A stretch of DNA of 64,000 bases from Chromobacterium sp. IIBBL 290-4 (GCF_024207115.1 NZ_CP100128.1:1-64000); one strand, 5' to 3'; positions 1-9,798 are shown, numbered from the stretch's first letter. Program-made: numbers and translations. The notes: generated by a model from the letters alone, not told the origin.

Positions 1-553
1 CCCGGATCGAAATCATCGCTTTCTCCTCTTCTTTGACCTGCAGCCTACGCCGGACGCGACGCAGCCAGCCCACTATGCGTCCGCGCGCATTGCGATACGG
101 CGATGCGCTATTGAACTGTATCATTCTGCCGCGGGTCCACTTCCCATACCAGCATGCGCCATACAATTCGGCATCGGACAAACCCTCCACCAAGCGCGCC
201 AAGGCCTGAAAGCCGTCATCCAAACGCGTCGACAACTCTTTCGCGCTCAGGCCGCGATAATCACGATAAAACTTTCCCGCCAATAAACCAAGCTGGTTCC
301 AAGCATAGCCGGTCTCCGGAAAATCTATCGCCAGTCCCGCGGACTCTCGCTCATGCCATTTGAGCACCAACGCGTTCCAGCCTATCAAATAGGCCAATAA
401 ATCCGCCACGCTCATCAGCGTGCCTTTGGCATGCCCCTCCAGCGATGGCTCAAATAATCGCTCCTCTGGCACACGCTCGAGCGCTTTGCGCAAGGAAGCA
501 TAAGAACTACGCATCGCACCCAGCAATTCATCCTTGCTTTGCGGCACAGCCAT
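1..553 (-). CDS. DfsB/ClbS family protein, 3' end cut off
   Basis: The frame opens with MAVPQSKDEL and stays open to the left edge, so the C-terminus is missing. The helical pattern, the early motif LLAYLIGWNALVLKWHERE and the later YGKWTRGRMIQFNS stretch fit the DfsB/ClbS (DUF1706) four-helix-bundle family, related to DinB-type proteins; ClbS itself is a colibactin self-protection hydrolase. The function of this copy is unknown and there is no toxin cluster in view. The start is supported by a GAGG about six bases upstream of the ATG. It lies in the error-prone first 7 kb, so the last residues near the edge should be treated with care. Confidence 0.6.
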   Translation of the reverse strand, partial: MAVPQSKDELLGAMRSSYASLRKALERVPEERLFEPSLEGHAKGTLMSVADLLAYLIGWNALVLKWHERESAGLAIDFPETGYAWNQLGLLAGKFYRDYRGLSAKELSTRLDDGFQALARLVEGLSDAELYGACWYGKWTRGRMIQFNSASPYRNARGRIVGWLRRVRRRLQVKEEEKAMISIR

Positions 554-588
554 AGCGCCCTCGCCAACATTATACCAACGACATCATC

Positions 589-1432
589 CTAGCGTCTTCC
601 AGCCAGCATGCCACTGATCATGATCAAGCCCATGGCCAACAGCGAATCCATCGTCAATATATCGCCCCACACCAAAGCGCCCAACAAGCAAGAGACACAA
701 ACGGTCAAATACGATAGATTGGCCGCGGTCAGCTTGCGCCCCACCTTGTAAGCGCGGGTCATCGCCAGTTGAGCCAGCGTAGCAGTGACACCCACGCCCA
801 ATAGCAGCGAAACGTTTTCCAGCGTGACCGGGTGCCAGCGCTCAAAACACATCAACAGCAAGCCGCCCACGCTGGAAATCAGCGCGAAATAAAACACAAC
901 CCGCCATTCCGCCTCGCCTTGCCTGCCCAGCTCGCGCACATGCAGATAAGACCAACCGGCCAGAAAACCCGACGCCAGCCCCATCAGACCGGCAAACCAA
1001 CACCTCGCCCGACAAAGTCGGCCGCAGCAGCAATACCACGCCGACAAAGCCCAGCGCCAAACCCATCATGGCGCGCGCGGGCAGCTTCTCCCGCAACAAA
1101 ACCACGGACAGCAAGGCCAGGAACATCGGCGAGGTGTAAGTCAGCGTGGACGCCGTCGCCAAAGGCAGATGGGCGATGGCGTAAAAAGACATCAACAGCG
1201 AGGCATAACCTATCACCCCGCGCTGCAGATGGTAGCGCAGCAAGGGCGTGGCGAAACGCTCGCGCCGCCACAAGGCCGCGCAGCCCAAGGCCAGCACGCC
1301 GATCAGCGTGCGCCAGAACACCAGTTCCGTGGACGAGAAATACTCCGCGCCCAGCTTGACGAACAAACCCATCAGCGCGAAAAACAGCGCCGCCACCACC
1401 ATCCAGCCCGAACCCAGGCGAAAATTCGCCAA
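589..1432 (-). pseudogene. EamA/DMT family transporter, one frameshift
   Basis: This is a drug/metabolite transporter with about ten predicted membrane helices and two EamA halves. The N-terminal half (from MANFRLGSGW) reads as far as LLLRPTLSGEVL; the second half continues in another frame from AGLMGLASGFL to the stop. One extra base near 997 (GGTTT for GTTT on the coding strand) explains the break, and removing it restores a protein of about 280 residues, normal for the family. The substrate is unknown. Because both halves are well conserved and only one base is wrong, a sequencing error is more likely than a true pseudogene. Confidence 0.75.
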
Positions 1433-1480
1433 CCTGCTGCTGCTACCGCCAATTGATCTTCCTCTGCTAACTGCTGAAAA

Positions 1481-2006
1481 CTATTTCTTGCCAACCGCCA
1501 CGCTGAGGCAGATCGCCTCCATCTGCCGCCTATAGGTGCGAAACTCCGACGCATTGGCCGTGCAGCGCGCCTCCAGCAGCCGGCTCTTGTCCACCAGCTG
1601 CATCACATGCAGATTATGGCGCACGATCCACAAGCGATTGGAAACGAAGCGGCCGTCCCGATACTCGGTGACCAGCCTGCCCGTCTTTTGATTGAGCCTG
1701 ACGAAGTTTGCCGCCTCCCTGTCGCCGTCTTCCGAACGGAGTTGCGCGGCAAGCTTGGCCAGGGTTTCCTTTCTCGCCAGCTTGCGCAGACCGATCTGCA
1801 CCTCGATGGCGGCGCGCTCGCGCTGATCCGCCTTGGGCGGAATCACCCGCAACATCCGCGCCGTTCATAGTGGCCGGCCGCACCTTCCAGCCAGGCGGCA
1901 CCGTGAAATGGATTTTGCTGACTGGATCGTTATAACTGGCCGCCCAAGCCGACGCGGCCGCCAGGGCGAGCGCCAATACAGTGATAAAACGGAAAATTGC
2001 CGACAT
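1481..2006 (-). pseudogene. small secreted protein of unknown function, one frameshift
   Basis: I do not recognise the family. The chosen start, MSAIFRFITV, gives a clean signal peptide ending about AASAWAA, followed by a domain beginning SYNDPVSKIHFTVPPGWKV, a pattern seen in small periplasmic proteins. The frame breaks near 1859, where one base seems to be missing, and continues as MLRVIPPKADQRERAA through a basic helical region to the end. The restored length is about 175 residues. It has its own gap before the DMT gene and lies just past the terminator at 2031-2057. Probably intact in the real genome. Confidence 0.55.
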
Positions 2007-2030
2007 CTGGGGACACGAAGAGTGGAAAAT

Positions 2031-2057
2031 AAAAAAGGCGCGTATTCCGCGCCTTTT
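2031..2057 (-). terminator. Rho-independent terminator after the Rieske gene
   Basis: GGCGCG at 2037-2042 pairs with CGCGCC at 2048-2053 around a five-base loop. An A-run at 2031-2036 gives a U-tract on the minus strand, and TTTT follows on the plus strand. It sits directly downstream of the oxygenase stop codon. Confidence 0.8.
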
Positions 2058-2081
2058 CATTATGGCATTCAAATGCCTGTC

Positions 2082-3178
2082 TCAGCCAGCCAATGCCGAG
2101 CCCATCATCCACCGATAGTACTCGTGGAAGTGCAGCATGCCTTCCTCGGTCGGCGACTGGTACGGCCCCACCTCGCTGACGCCCGCCATCCACAAGCCTT
2201 GCGCCCTCATGCATGCGATAGCAGATTTCGTCGTCTTCCTTGGCGGTTTCAAAGTAAGCCGCTTGCTCGGCCTCGATGAATTCCGGCTCAACCACACGCG
2301 TCTTCCGGATAGTAAAACTCGGTGATCACCGTGCACTTTTCCGGACCGCGCGGAATCACCACGCTCACCACCAGCACATGCGGATACCACTCCACCATGA
2401 TGTTGGGGTAGTAGGTCAACCAGATGCGCCGAACTCCGGCTGCTGTTCGGCATAGCGGCGCAGCACTTCCTCGTGCCACTTGCCGTATACCTTGGACCGG
2501 CGCGCGCCAGGCGGTTTTTCACGCCCACCGTTTGCACGTGGTATTGCTCGCCCCACTCCCACTTCAGATCCGCACAATCGACGAAATTGCCGAGGCCGGG
2601 GTGGAAGGGGTCGACTGATAGTCTTCCGAATACACTTCAATAAAGGTCTTCCAGTTGAAGTCGTATTCAGTGGACTGCGTCGAATGAAAGGCATAGCCAT
2701 CGAAGGTCATGTGCTTGGCGACGCCCAGCTTGGCCAGATCGGCGGCGATATCGCGGCGCGCGTCGAACAACAAGCCGTTCCAGCGGGTCAGCGCGGTCTG
2801 ATTCAGATTCAGGCATGGCGTTTCCGGGAAGTGCGGCGCGCCCACCAGCTGCCTGCGGCGTCGTAGTCCAGCCGTGCAAGTTGCAGACGATATGATTGCC
2901 GTTGCCGCGCCTTTATAAATGATGCCTGTCGATGGCGGCAGACGTTGGAGATCAGCTTGATCTCGCCATCGACGTTTTTAAGCATTTTGCCATGGCCCAG
3001 CCAATCCAGCGTGTGATAGTCGCCCGGATTGGGCGTCATCAACTCATGGCCATAGTACTGGGCGCGTCTGCGAACAGCAGCTCCTGCTCCTTGGCGTAGA
3101 ACGCGGGATCGAAATAGGTATAAACGGGTAGCTGGGCTGCAGATGCTTGAAGCAGTTGAGCAGAAGCCAGATCAACAT
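2082..3178 (-). pseudogene. Rieske-type aromatic ring-hydroxylating oxygenase alpha subunit, about ten frameshifts
   Basis: Fragments in all three frames line up as one oxygenase of about 365 residues. It starts LASAQLLQASAAQLPVYTYF, has CRHRQASFIK with a later CNLHGWT after repair (the Cys-His and Cys-His Rieske ligands), then a catalytic domain with FIEVYSEDY, PGLGNFVDCADLKWEWGEQY, TYYPNIMVEWYPH and YRWMMGSALAG. The start at 3178 is chosen because GGAGGT lies nine bases upstream; a frame break follows almost at once. Breaks fall near 3062, 2912, 2872, 2857, 2622, 2500, 2434, 2300 and 2205; nearly all look like one lost base of a short run. The substrate cannot be told and no reductase or ferredoxin gene is adjacent. 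Confidence 0.75.
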
Positions 3179-3457
3179 TATTCCCACACCTCCGTGTAGA
3201 AGATATAAGACCAGCCGAATCTCGCTCGGGACGAGTTTGCGGGACTATCAAAAACAATCAATCAAACAAGGCGAAAGCCTCGCTTCACAAGGCCGAATTA
3301 TGCCTTCGCCCCTCCCCGGGGCAAGCGTTAATTCTTTATGACAATCCCTCGTCAAGCCCGTTTACCGCAAGTTATCGCCTCTCACCCCGATTCCAACAAG
3401 CATTCGACACGATAGTTAATCAAAATCAAATACTGCCACTTTTAGTGCGGCGCAACA
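3179..3457. other. intergenic region between the oxygenase and ackA leader
   Basis: No convincing gene. It holds the ribosome site of the minus-strand oxygenase (3188-3193) and AT-richer sequence that presumably carries the two divergent promoters. Confidence 0.4.
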
Positions 3458-3487
3458 TTAGAAGCCGTTAATTTATAGTGATATACT
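3458..3487 (+). promoter_or_regulatory. candidate sigma-70 promoter for ackA-pta
   Basis: TTAGAA at 3458-3463 and TATACT at 3482-3487 are separated by 18 bases. Transcription would start near 3494, leaving a leader of almost 290 bases before ackA. Confidence 0.45.
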
Positions 3488-3688
3488 AGCTCGATATCGT
3501 TGCCACACCGACTGTCAGATTTCCGCCCTCGCCCTGCCGCCGCAGGGGGAGCGTCCAGCTCGCCACGCTGCAAAGCCCTGATATGGCAAGACTGCGCTTT
3601 ATTTCTTCCCCCATGCGGCGCGGCGTAAGGTAAGGCTAGCCAAAAGGCTGCGCATGCCTACCACACGGTAAGGACGCAGGCGCCGAGC

Positions 3689-3751
3689 CACCGGGCAGAG
3701 ACGCGCGCGCTGACAGCAAACCGGTGATAACAGCATCGCACTGGATTTTTT
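3689..3751 (+). promoter_or_regulatory. attenuator-like terminator/antiterminator in the ackA leader
   Basis: CCGGTG at 3721-3726 can pair with CACTGG at 3739-3744 (one G-U pair), followed by A and six Ts: an intrinsic terminator 30 bases before ackA. The same CCGGTG is perfectly complementary to CACCGG at 3689-3694, which would form a competing antiterminator. The 200 bases upstream are GC-rich and structured. No riboswitch class could be assigned by eye, and bases may be missing in this stretch as they are in the flanking genes. Confidence 0.4.
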
Positions 3752-3781
3752 CATCGATTTAGTCCGTTTTTTTCAAATTAC

Positions 3782-4975
3782 ATGTTCAAAGCTATGAATT
3801 CCAGCATCCTCGTCATCAATTGCGCAGCTCCTCCCTGAAATTCGCGCTGATCGACAGCGCCAGCCACGAAGCGGTCATGACCGGCCTGGCTGAGAAACTG
3901 GGCCTGGCCGACGCCTGCATCACCTTCAAACACGACGGCGGCAAGCAAACCGCCCTGCTTCCGTCCGGACCACGCCGCGCCATGCACGCCATCATCGAGA
4001 AACTGCAGCAAGTGTCGCTGCTGGACAGCGTGAAAGCCATCGCCACCGCGTGGTCATGGCGCGAACACTTCAAGCAATCGGCGCTGCTGGACGAAAACGC
4101 CATCAACGAAATCGAACGCTGCATCAAGCTGGCGCCGCTGCACAATCCGGCCCACATTCTGGGCATCCGCACCGCGATCAAGGAATTCCCGAGCCTGCCG
4201 CAAGTGGCCGTGTTCGACACTTCCTTCCATCAGACCATGCCGGAAAAGGCTTATCTGTACGCCGTGCCGATGAAGCTGTACCGCGAAAACAGCCTGCGCC
4301 GCTACGGCATGCACGCACCAGCTACCGCTTCGTGGCCGAAGAAGCCGCCAAGATGCTGGGCAAGCCGGCCGATGAGACCAGCCTGGTGATCGCCCACCTG
4401 GGCAACGGCGCGTCCATCTCCGCCATCCGCAACGGCAAGTGCGCCGACACCTCGATGGCCTGACCCCGCTGGAAGGCCTGGTCATGGGCACCCGCTCCGG
4501 CGACATCGACCCCAGCGTATTCGCTACCTGGCCACCGAGCGCGGCATGGACGTGCAGGCCACCACCAATATGCTGAACAAGGAATCGGGCCTGCTGGGCC
4601 TGTCCGAGCTGTCCAATGACTGCCGCGAGCTGGAAGAAGCCGCAGCCAAGGCCATGAAGGCGCCAAGCGCGCGCTGGAAGTGTTCGCCTACCGCCTGGCC
4701 AAGTACGTCGCCTCGATGAGCGTGGGCGCGGGCCGTCTGGACGCCGTGGTATTCACCGGCGGCATCGGCGAGAACTCGTCCTTCCTGCGCGCCGAAGTGA
4801 TCAACCAGCTGGGCTTCCTGGGCCTGAAGCTGGACACCGCCGCCAACGAAGCCTGCATCCGCGGCAACGCCGGCCGCATCACCTCCGCAGACTCCGTGCC
4901 GGCGCTGGTGATCAACACCAATGAAGAGCTGATGATCGCCATGGACACCGCGAACTGGCCGGTCTGGCCAAGTAA
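3782..4975 (+). pseudogene. ackA: acetate kinase, six frameshifts (likely sequence errors)
   Basis: Acetate kinase converts acetyl phosphate and ADP to acetate and ATP. The pieces join to the family signature: MNSSILVINC then [58 protein letters not shown], and FTGGIGENSS near the end. Single missing bases near 3824, 4315, 4458, 4522, 4650 and 4952 break the frame; each lies in a run of two or three identical bases. The restored length of about 399 residues is normal. The start could be 3782 (MFKAM) or 3794 (MNSS); neither has a strong ribosome site. It is followed after 15 bases by pta, the usual pairing. Confidence 0.9.
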
Positions 4976-4990
4976 GGAAGGCGCGCGATC

Positions 4991-7069
4991 ATGCAGACAT
5001 TCTTTCTCGCCCCCACCGGCTTCAACGCCGGACTGACCTCGGTCACCCTGGGCGCCATCCGTTCGCTGGAGCAGGCTGGCCTGCGCGTGGGCTTCGTCAA
5101 GCCCATCGCCCAGGACACCAAGGACGGCGAAGCCGAGCGCTCCACCCACTTCGCCCACGCCATCTGCCGCCTGAACCCGCCGCAGCCTATCAGCATGGAG
5201 CGCGTCGAGCACCTGCTGTCGCAAGGCCAGGTGGACCAGTTGATGGAAGAGGTCGTCAGCCTGTTCCAGCAAGCCTCGCAAAATGTGGACGTGGTGATCG
5301 TGGAAGGCCTGGTGCCGGACCAGAAACAGGTGTTCTCCACCTTCCTCAACACCAAGATCGCCCGCAACCTGCAGGCGCAGACCATCCTGGTCAGCTCTGT
5401 GAAGGATCTGGGCGCGGCTGAAATCGGCCGAACAACTGGAAATGAACATCCAGGCCTTCGGCGCGCAAACCGTGTCGGCTACATCCTCAACCACGTGCTG
5501 CCTAGCGCCGATCGCGCCGAACTGGCGCGCCGAGGTGCAGCAATCCGGCAATCTGAAAAAGGCCGGCCTGCGCTCTTGGCGTGATTCCGTATCAGCCGGA
5601 GCTGCTGGCCCCGCGCACGGAAGACGTGGCTCGCTACCTGAACGCCAATGTGGTGCATGCCGGCCAACAAGCCAGCCGCCGCGTGCGCAATATGGTGGTG
5701 GCCGCCCGCACCGCGCCGAACATCGTCAACCTGCTGAAGCCGGGCGCGCTGATCATCACCCCGGGCGAACGCGAAGACGTGGTGATGGCCACCTCGATGG
5801 CCGCCATGAACGGCGTGCCGCTGGCCGGCCTGCTGCTGACCTGCGACTCCCAGCCGGACCCGCGCATCCAGCAGCTGTGCCAGCAAGCCTTCACCGGCGG
5901 CCTGCCGGTGCTGGCCACCTCGCTGAACTCGATGGAAACCGCCAGCGCGCTGAACGCAATGAGCCATCAGGTGCCGTCCGACGACTTGGAGCGCATGGGC
6001 AAGGTGATCGAGCACGTCGCCGAGTTCCTGGACGTGTCCACGCTGAAGCAAAGCGTGGGCGAGCCGCGCGAACTGCGCCTGCCGCCGCCGGCCTTCCGCT
6101 TCCAGCTGATGGAAAAGGCCCGCAAGGCCAACAAGCGCATCGTGCTGCCGGAAGGCAATGAGCCGCGCACCATCCAGGCCGCCGCATCTGCCAGAAAAAA
6201 GGCATCGCCCGCTGCGTGCTGCTGGGCAACCGCGCCGAAATCCTGCAAGTGGCCGAGACCCAGGGCGTGACGCTGCCGGAGTCGGTGGAAATCCTGGATC
6301 CGAACGAAATCCGCGGCCAGTACGTGGCGCCTATGGTCGAGCTGCGCAAGGGCAAGGGCCTGAACGAGCCGATGGCCCTGGCGCAACTGGAAGACACCGT
6401 GGTGCTGGGCACCATGATGCTGGCGATGAACGAAGTGGACGGCCTGGTTTCCGGCGCCGTGCACACCACCGCCAACACTATCCGTCCGGCGCTGCAGCTG
6501 ATCAAGACCGCCCCGGCTCCAGCATCGTGTCCTCGGTGTTCTTCATGCTGATGCCGGAACAGGTCTACGTGTACGGCGACTGCGCCGTAAACCCGGACCC
6601 GACCGCTGAACAGCTGGCCGACATCGCCATCCAGTCCGCCGATTCGGCCGTCGCCTTCGGCATCACCCCGCGCGTGGCGATGATCTCCTACTCCACCGGT
6701 TCTTCCGGCAGCGGCAGCGACGTGGAAAAAGTGCGCGAAGCCACCCGCATCGCCCAGGAGAAGCGCCCGGATCTGCTGATCGACGGCCCGATGCAGTACG
6801 ACGCCGCCTCGGTGGAATCCGTCGGCCGCCAAAAGGCCCCGGACAGCCAGGTAGCCGGCCGCGCCACCGTATTCGTGTTCCCGGACCTGAACACCGGCAA
6901 CACCACCTACAAGGCGGTGCAGCGCTCCGCCAACGTGGTGTCGGTGGGCCCGATGCTGCAAGGCCTGCGCAAGCCGGTCAACGACCTGTCGCGCGGCGCG
7001 CTGGTGGACGACATCGTCTACACCATCGCCCTGACCGCGCTGCAAGCGGAACAGACTCCGGCTCGCTAA
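4991..7069 (+). pseudogene. pta: phosphate acetyltransferase (long form), several frameshifts
   Basis: Makes acetyl phosphate from acetyl-CoA, feeding AckA. The N-terminal part (MQTFFLAPTGFNAGLTSVTLG) is the P-loop-like domain of long Pta proteins, followed by a DRTGG-type middle domain and the C-terminal catalytic PTA_PTB domain ([48 protein letters not shown]). Indels near 5424, 5460, 5527, 5575, 6183 and 6511 break the frame, while the sequence between them stays well conserved. The restored length of about 693 residues fits the long form. It ends at GCTCGCTAA, just before a strong terminator. Confidence 0.9.
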
Positions 7070-7092
7070 GACCAATGCTGGAACGCATCGAA

Positions 7093-7120
7093 ACGGCTCC
7101 CCTGCGGAGCCGTTTTTTTT
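7093..7120 (+). terminator. Rho-independent terminator after pta
   Basis: ACGGCTCC at 7093-7100 pairs with GGAGCCGT at 7106-7113 around a five-base loop, followed by a T-run to 7120. Confidence 0.95.
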
Positions 7121-7210
7121 GCAAGTTCCTACTATGAATCGACAAACCAACAAGCCTTCTTCGCTGCCGCTACGCGCAGCATGGCCAAAATCTTCAATCG
7201 AGGTTTGAAA

Positions 7211-8026
7211 ATGGAAAACCGCTCAACCCTCCACACAGAATCAGGCGTGCGTCTGCGCCGCGTTTCCAATCGCCCAGGCCGACACAACTGGCTGTTGCTG
7301 CCAGGAGGCCCTGGATTAGGCTCTGAGAGCTTGGCTTCGCTGGCCTCTTGCCTGGACGTTGACGGCGCGGTCTGGCTGGTGGACCTGCCCGGAGACGGCA
7401 ACAACACCGGCCAGCCGGAAGATTATCAGCGCTGGCCAGGCGTCATCAGAGAAGCGGCCCGCGCCCTTCCCCACTGCGTATTCGTGGGCCATTCCACCGG
7501 CGGGATGTATTTGCTGTCGACGCCTGAGCTTGAGCCCCTGCTGCAAGGCATGGTGCTGATCAGCTCCGCGCCCGATGCCCGCTGGCAAGCGCGCTTCGCC
7601 CGCACCAGCGAGCAGCATCCGCTTCCCGAGGTTGGCCAGGCTTTCGAGGCCTACTCGCAAAATCCTAGCGCCGAAACGCTTAAGCGGCTGACACTAGCCG
7701 CCGCGCCCTGGAACTTCTCTCCGGCGTCGCTCGCCAGCGGGCGCGCCATGCTGGAAACCTTGTCATACAATGTGGCAGCCATGAAGTGGTCCGGCCAACA
7801 TTTCGATGCGGAATACCAAGCCCGCTGGTGGCCGTCCCAGCTGCCGGTGCTGATTCTTTCCGGAAGCGAGGACCGGATCGTCGATCAGTCGCTATGGCAA
7901 GACAGCGCCTACCAAGGCGCCAATGTGCGCCACGCGCTAATCGAGGGCGCAGAGCACTTCCCGTGGTTTGAAGCGCCAGGCCAAGTCGCGGCGGAGTTTA
8001 CCCAGTTCGCGCAGCGATTGACTTAA
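7211..8026 (+). CDS. alpha/beta-fold hydrolase
   Basis: A soluble hydrolase of about 271 residues. Visible features are the oxyanion-side LLPGGPGLG, the nucleophile elbow GHSTGG (Ser about residue 87), the acid in ILSGSEDRIVD and the catalytic His in GAEHFPWFE. This order is the classic Ser-Asp-His triad. The start at 7211 (MENRSTLH) is preferred over the ATG at 7181 because a CGAGGT motif lies seven bases upstream. The substrate is unknown; it could be an esterase, peptidase-like or haloalkane-type enzyme. It appears to be transcribed alone, between the pta terminator and a minus-strand terminator. Confidence 0.8.
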   Translation: MENRSTLHTESGVRLRRVSNRPGRHNWLLLPGGPGLGSESLASLASCLDVDGAVWLVDLPGDGNNTGQPEDYQRWPGVIREAARALPHCVFVGHSTGGMYLLSTPELEPLLQGMVLISSAPDARWQARFARTSEQHPLPEVGQAFEAYSQNPSAETLKRLTLAAAPWNFSPASLASGRAMLETLSYNVAAMKWSGQHFDAEYQARWWPSQLPVLILSGSEDRIVDQSLWQDSAYQGANVRHALIEGAEHFPWFEAPGQVAAEFTQFAQRLT

Positions 8027-8042
8027 TCCCTCCACCCCCTCC

Positions 8043-8078
8043 AAAAAAAGAAACCCCGCCTTGCAAGCAAGAGCGGGG
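8043..8078 (-). terminator. Rho-independent terminator of the HAD gene
   Basis: CCCCGC at 8054-8059 pairs with GCGGGG at 8073-8078; the A-run at 8043-8049 gives a U-tract on the minus strand. Confidence 0.8.
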
Positions 8079-8109
8079 CAACCATTGGGCGCAAAGCGTC
8101 GAAATGCGC

Positions 8110-8889
8110 CTATGCCAACATCTCCAACAACCGCTTGGCCACGCCGCCCGCGGCGTGATGGCCGATAACCGTCGCGCTCGGCACCCGCTGAAGCAAGCCC
8201 GGATGGGCATTGGCCATGATGTGGGGCATGCCGGCCAGGCTCAGCATCTCGGCGTCGTTCAGGTTGTCGCCGAAGGCGGCGCAGTCCTCGGCCTTCACGC
8301 CCAGATGCTTGAGCAGCAGAGCCAGCGCGCTGCCCTTGTTGACGCCCGGCGCCATCACCTCCAGATAGCAGATGTGGGAATAGGTCATGGACACCTCGTC
8401 GCCGAAATCGCGCGCGATGTCCCGCTCCACCTCTTTGAGCTGCTCGGGCGTGCCGCAATAAATCACCTTGGACACGTCATCGGCGGCGAAACTGGCCAGA
8501 TCATCTATCTCCGTCACCTGGCCGGTGTAATGGCTATATTCGCGCTTGCTGTGGTAAGCCATGATGCAGTCGTCGCGATACACGCCCAACTCCGTATCCC
8601 TCACCAGCTCAGGCCGCAGCAAACGGCTGATCAGATCCTGGGACAGACGCGATTGAAACAACAGGCTGCCGTCGGCCAGATGCACGCGCGCGCCGTTGGC
8701 GCTGATCACCGGCACCGCCGGCAAATCGTCCGGCCACAGTTTGCGCACCTGACGCTCGTGCCGACCGGTCGCCACCGCCATGGCGATGCCCTTGGCCGCC
8801 ACTTGCCGCAAGGCGGCGTACGTTTCCGGCGCCAATTGCGAGTTTTCGTTCAACAGCGTGCCATCCAGATCGGAAACCATCAGTTTCAT
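8110..8889 (-). CDS. Cof-type HAD-superfamily phosphatase
   Basis: A 259-residue HAD IIB hydrolase, a family that dephosphorylates sugar phosphates and cofactors. Motif I is VSDLDGTLL with Asp7 and Asp9; motif II is ATGRHERQ; the cap is the long middle region; motif III/IV is VNKGSALALLL and FGDNLNDAEML. The start MKLMVSD is supported by a GGAG upstream. It is transcribed away from a DeoR-family regulator across a 123-base gap that carries repeated motifs, so the regulator probably controls it. The exact substrate is not visible in the sequence. Confidence 0.85.
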   Translation of the reverse strand: MKLMVSDLDGTLLNENSQLAPETYAALRQVAAKGIAMAVATGRHERQVRKLWPDDLPAVPVISANGARVHLADGSLLFQSRLSQDLISRLLRPELVRDTELGVYRDDCIMAYHSKREYSHYTGQVTEIDDLASFAADDVSKVIYCGTPEQLKEVERDIARDFGDEVSMTYSHICYLEVMAPGVNKGSALALLLKHLGVKAEDCAAFGDNLNDAEMLSLAGMPHIMANAHPGLLQRVPSATVIGHHAAGGVAKRLLEMLA

Positions 8890-8922
8890 TGCGTCCACTC
8901 CTATTGCAGAACAAGCATCATT

Positions 8923-8980
8923 ATGCACAACCATGCAAGAACATGCACGAAATCTTTGACCAACCAGGCATAATCGTGCA
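8923..8980. promoter_or_regulatory. candidate operator array between HAD phosphatase and DeoR regulator
   Basis: Three direct copies of ATGCA(C/A)(A/G)A start at 8923, 8933 and 8943, exactly 10 bases apart, and an inverted copy TCGTGCA lies at 8974-8980 opposite TGCACGA at 8944-8950. One helical turn between copies suggests a protein binding one face of the DNA, most likely the adjacent DeoR protein. Confidence 0.5.
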
Positions 8981-9012
8981 ACATCCGCGCATTCCCGCTT
9001 AGAGCCCACATC

Positions 9013-9798
9013 ATGCGCAAAGAACGCCAACCCGCCTCCGGCCTGCCCTCGGACCGCCATCAATACATCCGCCAGCAACTGCTGCAGCATGGCCGGGTGC
9101 TGGCCGGCGAATTGGCCGCTACCCTGGGCGTGTCAGAGGATTCGATCCGCCGCGATCTGCGCGAACTGGCCGCCAACGGCGTATGCCAACGGGTATACGG
9201 CGGCGCCATCGCGCTGCGCCCCATCGACACCAGCTTTGAGCAGCGCCGCCACGAACACCCTGTCCGCAAGGCCCGCCTGGCCGCCACCGCGGTGCGCCAG
9301 CTGCGGCCCGGCCAATTCGTGTTCCTTGACGGCGGCACCACCAATCTGGAAATCGCCCGCGCCCTGCCCGCCGACCTGCCGCTGACCGTGGCCACCAACG
9401 CCATTCCCATCGCTGCGGAGCTGTTCGGCAAGAAACAACTGGAAGTGCTGGTGCTGGGCGGCAGCCTCAACCACAAAAGCGGCGACACCGCCGGCACCAT
9501 AGCCACCCGCATGCTGCAATCCATGCATCCCGACATTTGCTTCCTCGGCACTTGCTCGGTGGACCGCGAGCTGGGCGTCGGCACCGTCATGGCGGAAGAG
9601 GCGGCCTTCAAGCGCATGCTGGTGGAGCAGTGCGGCCAAACCATCCTGGCCGTCACCAATGAAAAGCTGGATACCGCCTCCCCTTTCGCTGTGGCGCCGC
9701 TGGGCGACATCGGCCTGTTGATCGCCGAGCCGGACGCCGATCCGGTCAGACTGTCGCATTTAAGCGCCGGCGGCGTGCCCGTCCTGCTCGCCGACTGA
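9013..9798 (+). CDS. DeoR/GlpR family transcriptional regulator
   Basis: A 261-residue repressor-type regulator. Residues about 15-70 form the DeoR winged helix (RHQYIRQQLLQHGRV, then LGVSEDSIRRDLRELAANG). The remainder is the DeoR sensor domain, related to sugar-phosphate isomerases, with FLDGGTTNLEIA and VTNAIPIAAEL-like motifs that bind phosphorylated sugars in known members. It lies divergently from the HAD sugar phosphatase, which suggests that the pair respond to a sugar phosphate; this is inferred from context only. Confidence 0.85.
   Translation: MRKERQPASGLPSDRHQYIRQQLLQHGRVLAGELAATLGVSEDSIRRDLRELAANGVCQRVYGGAIALRPIDTSFEQRRHEHPVRKARLAATAVRQLRPGQFVFLDGGTTNLEIARALPADLPLTVATNAIPIAAELFGKKQLEVLVLGGSLNHKSGDTAGTIATRMLQSMHPDICFLGTCSVDRELGVGTVMAEEAAFKRMLVEQCGQTILAVTNEKLDTASPFAVAPLGDIGLLIAEPDADPVRLSHLSAGGVPVLLAD

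Noticed and set aside
3500..3720. A known riboswitch or ncRNA class in the ackA leader
   Set aside because: I compared by eye with glycine, cobalamin, c-di-GMP, RNase P and SRP patterns and found no convincing match.
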